Shown one piece after another: positions 1-5,144 of a stretch of DNA of 6,601 bases. The translations under genes were made by a program, and so were the position numbers. Each line of letters opens with the position of its first letter. Within the stretch, counting starts at the first letter, position 1. The notes beneath the pieces were generated by a model, which was not told the DNA's origin, searched no databases, and saw only the letters and a list, made by a program, of their open reading frames with translations. This DNA is from Actinomycetes bacterium (GTDB lineage Bacteria > Actinomycetota > Actinomycetes > JAJYSQ01), in NCBI GenBank assembly GCA_021793495.1, contig JAJYSQ010000100.1, positions 1 to 6,601 of the forward strand. Direction: 5' to 3'.

Positions 1-405
1 GCTTGCCGCGTCGGCGAGGAAGAAGTCGAGCTGGTGGCCGGCAAACAGCGCCAGCAGGTCGTGCGGGTCGGACTCCGAGACCCGGTCCAGCGCCGCCTGC
101 GCCCGGGTGAAACGTCCCTGCGACCACGCCTCGATCGCCTCGCGGTGCCCTCGCTGGACCGGGGTCAGCCGGTCTGGTGGCACGTGCTGGTCCAGCTCCG
201 CCAGGACGGTCAGCCCCTGGCGGCTCGGTCCCGGCTCGCTGGTCAGCACCCCGAGGTACGCCCGGGCGAGCGCCGCGGGAGCGAACCCCGGCTCCTCGGC
301 CACCAGCGCATCCAGGTGCTCCTCGACCTCGGGGCGGAACCGGACCAGCTCCCCCAGGGCGTCCTCGTACCGCTCGATCATCGCCGGCGTGCTGCCCACC
401 ACCAT
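1..405 (-). CDS. TTC38-like tetratricopeptide-repeat protein, N-terminal part (cut by left edge)
   Basis: The minus strand encodes 135 uninterrupted codons, starting MVVGSTPAMIERYEDALGEL and ending LDFFLADAAS at the window edge; the C-terminal part lies outside. The pattern matches the TTC38 family of TPR-like proteins: an opening helix (STPAMIERYEDAL), a helix pair with small residues (FAPAALARAYLGVL), then LTPVQRGHREAIEAWSQGRFTRAQAALDRVSESDPHDLLALFAGHQLDFFL, a TPR-type hairpin with the family's D-P-x-D-x-L-A-L segment. Such proteins are thought to be cytoplasmic scaffolds; no enzyme activity is known to me. No signal peptide is visible. The start is the ATG at 405, with an AGGAAGGA-type ribosome site (419-427) about 13 nt upstream, rather far. 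The frame stays open upstream to a GTG at 477, and part of that stretch (KDGDAS) could belong to the protein, so the true start may lie further upstream. The gene is divergent from the MutS-like pair. Family call fairly sure, function unknown. Confidence 0.75.
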   Translation of the reverse strand, partial: MVVGSTPAMIERYEDALGELVRFRPEVEEHLDALVAEEPGFAPAALARAYLGVLTSEPGPSRQGLTVLAELDQHVPPDRLTPVQRGHREAIEAWSQGRFTRAQAALDRVSESDPHDLLALFAGHQLDFFLADAAS

Positions 406-546
406 GGAGGCGTCACCGTCCTTCCTCGTCGCGCGGGGCCGTGCCCGAAGCGCGGGGCCGGGACGGCGTGCGCCCACTCGCCGGTGCGGCGGTGGTCAGT
501 ATGCCGGGTGTGTGGACGTGCGTACAGGGCCCGCTCCGAGAGGGTC

Positions 547-579
547 GGCGTGCTCCCGCGGCGTGCTCCCGCGGCGTGC
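547..579. repeat. 13-bp tandem repeat, 2.5 copies
   Basis: The unit GGCGTGCTCCCGC occurs at 547-559 and again, identically, at 560-572, followed by a 7-base partial copy (573-579). The repeat is noncoding as far as I can tell and lies roughly between the two divergent genes. Direct repeats of this size can be tandem binding sites for a regulator or simple slippage products in GC-rich DNA; nothing here decides between them. Confidence 0.7.
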
Positions 580-672
580 GCGGCATGTTTGACCACTGGC
601 GTGTCGTTGGTTGCCGCGCGGGCAGACGTCGTCAGTGCGCATGGTCCGCGCGGTGAGGATGCGGCGAGGCCG

Positions 673-702
673 TTGACAGCCGGTACCGGCCGGTCCTGTG
701 CT
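673..702 (+). promoter_or_regulatory. Candidate promoter of the MutS-like pair
   Basis: A perfect TTGACA (673-678) is followed, after 18 bases, by TGTGCT (697-702), which keeps only the T-x-T-x-x-T positions of the -10 consensus. Transcription would begin near 709, giving a leader of about 115 nt before the GTG at 824 and placing the long inverted repeat inside the mRNA. The exact -35 is striking in DNA this GC-rich; the -10 is weak, which is common in actinomycetes and fits a promoter that is regulated rather than constitutive. Confidence 0.4.
679..694. promoter_or_regulatory. Overlapping palindromes in the promoter spacer (possible operator)
   Basis: GCCGGTACCGGC (679-690) is a perfect 12-bp palindrome beginning right after the -35 hexamer, and ACCGGCCGGT (685-694) is a second perfect 10-bp palindrome overlapping it. 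Together they fill most of the spacer between the proposed -35 and -10. A dimeric repressor bound there would block RNA polymerase. Palindromes made only of CCGG and TA steps are easy to get by chance in this composition, so the operator role is a hypothesis. Confidence 0.35.
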
Positions 703-724
703 ACCGGGACATCGCACCGGGTGG

Positions 725-785
725 GGTCGGGCGGCCCGCGGGAGTAGCGTGATCACGGGATGGGGCTCCCGCGAACCGCCCGACC
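725..785 (+). repeat. 20-bp imperfect inverted repeat with nested palindrome, leader of the MutS-like pair
   Basis: The left arm (725-744) and right arm (766-785) are reverse complements at 18 of 20 positions; the only mismatches are CC (735-736) against AA (774-775). The 21-base loop (745-765) contains CGTGATCACG (748-757), itself a perfect 10-bp palindrome. As RNA this would be a very stable hairpin ending about 25 nt before the Shine-Dalgarno. No T-run follows, so it is not a classical intrinsic terminator. It may be a protein-binding site (DNA or RNA), an attenuating or stabilising mRNA structure, or an operator. Arm matching was done by eye, base by base. Confidence 0.75.
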
Positions 786-793
786 GGGCTGAT

Positions 794-820
794 GGCTCCT
801 CGAGGTGATGGGAGGAGGCC
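794..820 (+). promoter_or_regulatory. Strong Shine-Dalgarno of mutS-like gene 1, with a possible sequestering hairpin
   Basis: GGAGGAGG (811-818) sits 5 bases before the GTG at 824 and fixes that start. Just upstream, GGCTCCTC (794-801) can pair with GAGGAG plus CC (812-817, 819-820), leaving G818 bulged and a 10-nt loop (802-811). That is 8 pairs covering nearly the whole ribosome site, so translation could be held back until the stem opens. The pairing is visible in the sequence; its use in the cell is inference. Confidence 0.5.
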
Positions 821-823
821 CCG

Positions 824-2506
824 GTGGTCCGTCGTGCCGCCACGCCCCAGCTGGCTACCCACAGCCCGACCTCGCACGGCCCGACCACCCGGGCCGACCC
901 CGCGCCCGTGGTCACCACCGCCTTCGGTGCAGTGCAGCCCAGCGTGCTCTACCCGGGTCCGGTCGCCGCGGACGGCACCAGCCAGACCCCCAGGAGCGAG
1001 ACCGAGAGCGAGGCTGCCGAGACCCTGCGGGACCTGAACCTCGACCAGCTCATCGACTCGATCATCGACGGCTGGCAGCCGTACGAGCTGGTCGACCTGT
1101 TCCGCCAGCGACTGAGCAGCGTCGACACCGTCGAGTACCGGCAGGAGGTGTTCGCCGACCTCGGCTCCCCCGCGGTGCTCGAGCCGGTCGAGCACTTCAC
1201 CCGGCAGATGCGAGACATGCGTATCAGTCTGGCGCGGGCCGGCGAGATGTTCTCCGACGTGCAGCGCCAGCGGTGGGTGCTGGATGCGATCCTGCGGTAC
1301 GTCGCCGCGGTCCAGGAGCTGGCCGACGGGCTGGGCTCGGCCCCGGTGCGCTCTCGTGGGGTGCGGTCCGTCGCCGCATTCCTGTCCGGGTATGTCGCGT
1401 CCGCACCGTTCACCACGCTGGCCGAGCAGGCCACCGAGATCGAACGCGAGCTGGCCGCGATCACGTACTGCGTGCAGGTGGCTGGATCCCGCGTGTGGGT
1501 GTCGCTGTACGGGGGGCAGCAGGACTACGCGGCCGAGGTGCTGGAGACGTTCGCCCGGTTCCGGCAGGCGCCTGCCCGCAGCTACCTGGTCGAATGGCGC
1601 ACCTGGCCGCACCTGGACCACGTCGAGTCCGGGGTGGTGGAGCGGGTGCAGCGGCTGACCCCCGAGCCGTTTGCTCGGCTGGCCCGGTTCGTCGAGGAGC
1701 AGCGGGGGTACCTGGACCCGGTCCTCGCTGCGTTCGAGCGCGAGATCCAGTTCTACGTCGCGTACCTGCACTTCCTGCGGCCGCTGCGCGCCGCCGGGGT
1801 GTCGTTCTGCACCCCGCGGGTGACCGAGGCGCCCGGTGAGCTGCGGGTGACCCGCACCGTCGACCTGGCGCTGGCCTCAGCGCTGGTCGCCCGGGGCGCC
1901 GGTGTGGTGACCAACGACGTCCGGCTGCTCGGAGCCGAGCGGATCATCGTGGTGACCGGGCCGAACCAGGCGGGCAAGACCACGTTCGCCCGGACGTTCG
2001 GCCAGCTGCACCACCTGGCTGCCCTCGGCTGCCCGGTGCCCGGCGAGGAGGCCCGGATCCCGCTGTGCGACCGGGTCTTCACCCACTTCATCCGCCAGGA
2101 CGCGCTCGGCCAGGTGTCCGGGACGCTGGAGGACGAGGTGATCAGGATCTACGGGGTCCTCCGCCACGCCACGGCCCGCAGCGTGATCGTGGCGAACGAG
2201 ATGTTCGGCTCCACGTCGTTGTCGGACGCCGTCATGCTCGGTACCGACGTGCTGCGCCGGATCCTCGGCATCGGTGCGGCCGGGGTGTGCGTCACGTTCA
2301 TCGACGAGCTGGCCGGTCTCGACGAGCGCATCGTCAGCATGGCGAGCACCGTGCGTCCGGAGGACCCGACGCAGCGCACCTTCCAGGTGGTGCGCCGGCC
2401 GGCGGACGGGTTGGCGTACGCGGTCGCGATCGCCGATCGGTACGGGCTGTCGTACGAGCGGGTGCGGGTCAGGGTGGCCGACCGGTGCGCCGAGGTGGCC
2501 TCGTGA
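824..2506 (+). CDS. MutS-like ATPase, first of a tandem pair (mismatch-recognition domain absent)
   Basis: This 560-residue protein has a disordered-looking N-terminus (1-62, rich in P, T, S and A), a helical region (about 63-340) like the MutS core/lever domain, ending in FYVAYLHFL and FCTP (328-331), and a MutS domain V ATPase (about 341-545). Walker A is GPNQAGKT (379-386). Then come FTHF (419-422), VSGTLEDEV (431-439, where MutS has its SGxSTF element), and Walker B VIVANEMFGSTS, with Asn458-Glu459 in place of Asp-Glu. The MutS switch motif Thr-His is Thr491-Phe492 here (TFIDEL). E. coli MutS is 853 residues; the mismatch-binding and connector domains have no room here and no Phe-x-Glu mismatch motif was seen. 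The start is the GTG at 824, with an excellent ribosome site; an in-frame TGA at 806 rules out an earlier start. The stop overlaps the next start by 4 bp. It probably binds branched or damaged DNA as a heterodimer with the next product. Superfamily certain, function not. Confidence 0.88.
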   Translation: MVRRAATPQLATHSPTSHGPTTRADPAPVVTTAFGAVQPSVLYPGPVAADGTSQTPRSETESEAAETLRDLNLDQLIDSIIDGWQPYELVDLFRQRLSSVDTVEYRQEVFADLGSPAVLEPVEHFTRQMRDMRISLARAGEMFSDVQRQRWVLDAILRYVAAVQELADGLGSAPVRSRGVRSVAAFLSGYVASAPFTTLAEQATEIERELAAITYCVQVAGSRVWVSLYGGQQDYAAEVLETFARFRQAPARSYLVEWRTWPHLDHVESGVVERVQRLTPEPFARLARFVEEQRGYLDPVLAAFEREIQFYVAYLHFLRPLRAAGVSFCTPRVTEAPGELRVTRTVDLALASALVARGAGVVTNDVRLLGAERIIVVTGPNQAGKTTFARTFGQLHHLAALGCPVPGEEARIPLCDRVFTHFIRQDALGQVSGTLEDEVIRIYGVLRHATARSVIVANEMFGSTSLSDAVMLGTDVLRRILGIGAAGVCVTFIDELAGLDERIVSMASTVRPEDPTQRTFQVVRRPADGLAYAVAIADRYGLSYERVRVRVADRCAEVAS

Positions 2507-4020
2507 AGGTGTGCCTGATGGCGCGCGAGACCGACCCGGACGGCCTCGCGCACCCCCCGGAGCACGCCGCCGACCTGGTGGTGGACCTGCGGCTGGACAC
2601 GGTGCTGGACGCGATGTCCGGCGGTGATCCCTTCCTGCGCGACGTGGCCCATGACGCGGTGCTGGCCAGCCTGGTCGACCGGGAGACGATCGCCTATCGG
2701 CAGGACATCCTGCGGGATGCGCTGGCGATGCCCGAGCTCGTCCGCGCGCTGTACGACACCGCGGTGGCGGCGCTGGGCGCCGAGAGGTCGGTCTACCTGA
2801 GCTCCTTCGCCACCCCGGTCAGCGTGCTGCGCCGATCGGTCGCGGTGATGCGGCTGCTCACCGAGCAGCTGCACCGGGTACGCCAGCTCAGCGAGGAGTC
2901 CGTGGACCGGGTGTGCTCCGCCGGGCTGACGCGGCTGCTGCGCATGCTGATCGACCAGCTGGACGCGGGGTTCTTCGCGCAGGCCGAGGAGCACCTCAAG
3001 CGGCTGCAGATGCCGGGCGGGGTGCTGATGAGCGCCCGGTTCGGGCCGGGGCTGAAGGGGCAGGAGCACGTGCTGCGTCGGCCACTGGTCGAGCGGTCCG
3101 GGTGGCGAACACTGCTGCCCGGCGGCCCGTCACGCGGGCTGTCGTTCACCATCCCCGACCAGGACGAGGCGGGCGCTCGTGCCCTCGGCGAGCTGCGCGA
3201 CCGGGGCGTGAACGAGGTGGCCAACGCGCTGGCCCAGTCGGTCGAGCACGTCGTCGGGTTCTTCCGGTCGCTGCGCGCGGAGCTCGGGTTCGCGATCGGG
3301 TGCATGAACCTCGTCGACCGGCTCAGCGAGCTTCAGCTGCCGTACTGCTTCCCGGAGCTGCTCGACGACCCCGCGGCGTGGAGCTGCCGCGGGCTGTACG
3401 ACCCGTGCCTGGCGCTGGAGACCGCACGTCCGGTCACCGGCAGCAGCGTCGAGGCGGACGGCCGGCGGCTGGTCATGGTCACCGGGGCGAACCAGGGGGG
3501 CAAGTCCACCTTCCTGCGCAGCGTCGGCGTGGCGGCGCTGATGATGCACAGCGGCCTGCCGGTGGCCGCTCACCGGCTGGCGGCGGGTGTCGCCACCGGG
3601 GTGTTCACCCACTTCCCGCGCGAGGAGGACCGGTCGATGACCCGCGGGAAGCTGGACGAGGAGCTCGACCGGATGAGTCGGATCGTGAGCCGGATCACCC
3701 CGGGGGGCCTGCTGCTGGGCAACGAGTCGCTGGCGTCCACCAACGAGCGGGAAGGGTCGCAGATCGCCGAGGCGATCGTGCGCGCGCTGGTCGACTCCGG
3801 GGTCCGGGTCTTCTTCGTCACCCACCTGTACGAGCTCTCCCACGGACTGGCCGCCCGGGGTCGGGAGGACACGCTGTTCCTGCGGGCCGAGCACCTGTCG
3901 GACGGCACGAGGACGTTCCGCATGGTGGAAGGCACCCCGCTGCCGACGAGCCATGGCACGGAGGTGTACGGGCGGGTCTTCGGGATCGGCACGCTCGGCT
4001 GCCAGCTGCCGGCGCCGTAA
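2503..4020 (+). CDS. MutS-like ATPase, second of a tandem pair
   Basis: This 505-residue protein has a helical region (about 25-290), ending in FRSLRAELGF and YCFP (281-284), then a MutS domain V ATPase. Walker A is GANQGGKST (328-336), nearer the MutS consensus than its partner's. FTHF (368-371) and RGKLDEEL follow, then Walker B LLLGNESLAST with Asn407-Glu408 in place of Asp-Glu, and the switch motif THLYEL with Thr440-His441 intact. It resembles gene 1 throughout: YRQ-D/E near the N-terminus, the aromatic-Cys-x-Pro motif before domain V, FTHF, Asn-Glu, and RTF near the end. The two are therefore diverged paralogues. There is no Smr domain as in MutS2 and no mismatch-recognition domain. The start chosen is the GTG at 2503, which overlaps the previous stop (GTGA) with GAGG (2492-2495) upstream; ATG 2518 is an alternative. 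Coupled translation points to balanced amounts and probably a heterodimer. No terminator is evident after the stop. Confidence 0.88.
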   Translation: MKVCLMARETDPDGLAHPPEHAADLVVDLRLDTVLDAMSGGDPFLRDVAHDAVLASLVDRETIAYRQDILRDALAMPELVRALYDTAVAALGAERSVYLSSFATPVSVLRRSVAVMRLLTEQLHRVRQLSEESVDRVCSAGLTRLLRMLIDQLDAGFFAQAEEHLKRLQMPGGVLMSARFGPGLKGQEHVLRRPLVERSGWRTLLPGGPSRGLSFTIPDQDEAGARALGELRDRGVNEVANALAQSVEHVVGFFRSLRAELGFAIGCMNLVDRLSELQLPYCFPELLDDPAAWSCRGLYDPCLALETARPVTGSSVEADGRRLVMVTGANQGGKSTFLRSVGVAALMMHSGLPVAAHRLAAGVATGVFTHFPREEDRSMTRGKLDEELDRMSRIVSRITPGGLLLGNESLASTNEREGSQIAEAIVRALVDSGVRVFFVTHLYELSHGLAARGREDTLFLRAEHLSDGTRTFRMVEGTPLPTSHGTEVYGRVFGIGTLGCQLPAP

Positions 4021-4061
4021 CGCTCTGGTCGTCGGGCGCGCTGGCCGTCCGGGGCGTCCAG

Positions 4062-4067
4062 TACGGT
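4062..4067 (+). promoter_or_regulatory. Candidate -10 element for a near-leaderless glycosyltransferase mRNA
   Basis: TACGGT (4062-4067) fits the actinobacterial -10 pattern TAnnnT and ends 9 bases before the ATG at 4077. The bases just before that ATG (AGACCCGCG) hold no Shine-Dalgarno. Together this suggests a transcript starting at or very near the start codon, as is frequent in actinomycetes. No good -35 is present at 16-19 bases upstream. Confidence 0.35.
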
Positions 4068-4076
4068 AGACCCGCG

Positions 4077-5144
4077 ATGTCCGTACCCCCACCCGGCGCT
4101 GCGCCGACCGCACCGCCGGCACCACCGGAGGGCTGGCCGGGCGTCTCGGTGGTCATCCCGGTGCTCGACGAGGAGCGGGACCTGGCCGACGCGGTCACCC
4201 GCGTCCTCGACCAGGAGTACCCGGGTGAGCTCGAGGTCATCCTTGCGCTGGGCCCCTCGTCCGACCGGACCGACGAGATCGCCACCGAGCTGGTCGCCCG
4301 GGACCGGAGGGTGCGTACCGTCCCCAACCCGTCGGGCCGCACCCCTGCTGGGCTGAATGCCGCGATCGCCACCGCCCGGCACTCGATCGTCGCCCGGGTG
4401 GACGGCCACGGGATGCTCGCCCCCGGGTACCTGGTGACGGCGGTGCGGCTGCTGGAGCAGACCGGAGCGGACAACGTCGGCGGGATCATGGCCGCCGAGG
4501 GGGTCACGTCCTTCGAACGCGCCGTGGCCACGGCCATGACGTCCTCGCTCGGGGTCGGCGGGGCACGGTTCCACATCGGCGGTGAGGCGGGACCGGCCGA
4601 CACCGTCTACCTGGGGGTCTTCCGCCGCGACACCCTCGCGCGCCTCGGCGGTTACGACGAGACGTTCGAGCGGGCCCAGGACTGGGAGCTCAACCTGCGG
4701 ATCCGCCGCAGCGGTGGGCTGGTCTGGTTCTCTCCCGAGCTGCACGTGTCCTACCGGCCGCGCCCGCACCTGCGGGGGCTGGCCCGGCAGTACTTCGAGT
4801 ACGGACGGTGGCGGCGGGAGGTGATGCGCGAGCACCCGGAGACGGTCACCGTGCGCTACCTCGCCCCGCCGAGCGCGCTGGCCGCGGTGCTGGCCGGCGC
4901 GGTCCTCGTGCTGCTCGGGCGTCCGCGCCGGGCCCCGCTGGTGGGCCTGGCCGCTCCGGGCGGGTACGTCGCGGGGGTGCTGCTCGGGTCTGGCTGGATC
5001 GGTCGGCGCTTGGAGCCGCCGGCCCGCGGGTGGCTGCCGGTCGTCCTCGTCACGATGCACCTCTCCTGGGCGGTCGGGTTCTGGACCAGCCCGCGCGGGC
5101 TGCGCGCGGGCGCCGAGGCCGATCCCGGGGGTGGGCAGCCGTGA
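4077..5144 (+). CDS. Family 2 glycosyltransferase, ExoA-like, membrane-anchored
   Basis: This 355-residue enzyme transfers a sugar from a nucleotide-sugar donor, probably at the inner face of the membrane during polysaccharide synthesis. A proline/alanine-rich lead (1-22) precedes the GT-A fold: VSVVIPVLDEERDL (nucleotide-binding strand), LGPSSDRTDEI, then VDGH (Asp109-Gly-His111, the DxD-like metal site, in the form seen in succinoglycan ExoA), and AQDWELNLRIRR (Asp202, Glu204, Asn206), the acceptor/catalytic-base segment. Three hydrophobic stretches follow (about 264-281, 286-309, 317-336), so the C-terminus is probably in the membrane. ATG 4077 is the first usable start in frame and has no ribosome site before it, which fits a leaderless message. 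It lies 56 bp after the MutS-like pair and overlaps the next gene by 4 bp (GTGA). Donor and acceptor cannot be read from the sequence. Confidence 0.88.
   Translation: MSVPPPGAAPTAPPAPPEGWPGVSVVIPVLDEERDLADAVTRVLDQEYPGELEVILALGPSSDRTDEIATELVARDRRVRTVPNPSGRTPAGLNAAIATARHSIVARVDGHGMLAPGYLVTAVRLLEQTGADNVGGIMAAEGVTSFERAVATAMTSSLGVGGARFHIGGEAGPADTVYLGVFRRDTLARLGGYDETFERAQDWELNLRIRRSGGLVWFSPELHVSYRPRPHLRGLARQYFEYGRWRREVMREHPETVTVRYLAPPSALAAVLAGAVLVLLGRPRRAPLVGLAAPGGYVAGVLLGSGWIGRRLEPPARGWLPVVLVTMHLSWAVGFWTSPRGLRAGAEADPGGGQP

Larger units (their letters stand above)
406..823. other. Divergent intergenic region with control elements
   Basis: About 420 bp separate the TPR gene (leftward) from the MutS-like pair (rightward). 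I see no convincing coding region here: the open frames that cross it are arginine/proline-rich and lack family resemblance. The part nearest the TPR gene (406-546) shows only its ribosome site and a weak possible minus-strand -10 (CATACT, plus positions 498-503) without a good -35. The middle has a 13-bp tandem repeat (547-579). The right part (673-820) has a candidate promoter, overlapping palindromes, a long inverted repeat and a Shine-Dalgarno hairpin, each listed separately. The crowding of symmetric elements on the right side suggests that the MutS-like pair is the more tightly controlled of the two genes; that is inference. Confidence 0.6.

Noticed and set aside
498..503. CATACT on the minus strand as the -10 of the TPR gene
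   Set aside because: The hexamer is plausible but the region 16-19 bases upstream has no good -35, so it was only mentioned in the intergenic entry and not called.
589..594. TTGACC as a second rightward -35 element
   Set aside because: No -10-like hexamer is found 16-19 bases downstream.
34..747. Plus-strand open frame of 237 codons over the TPR gene and intergenic region
   Set aside because: The minus strand gives a coherent TTC38-like protein in the overlapping part, and the plus-strand translation is composition-driven.
725..785. Intrinsic terminator or attenuator made by the inverted repeat
   Set aside because: The stem is strong, but no run of T follows the right arm, so a classical intrinsic terminator is not supported; it is listed as an inverted repeat instead.
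701..1771. Long minus-strand open frame (356 codons) opposite the first MutS-like gene
   Set aside because: It is antisense to a gene with clear motifs, rich in His, Arg, Gly and Pro in the way GC-rich shadow frames are, and matches no family.
824..4020. Annotation as canonical mismatch-repair MutS (mutS) or MutS2
   Set aside because: Both proteins are far too short for the mismatch-recognition and connector domains, no Phe-x-Glu mismatch motif was seen, and there is no Smr domain or MutS2 arrangement. Only the core and ATPase regions are supported.
4021..4076. Intrinsic terminator after the MutS-like pair
   Set aside because: Only short, poorly matched pairings (CTGG with CCAG) are present and there is no T-run.
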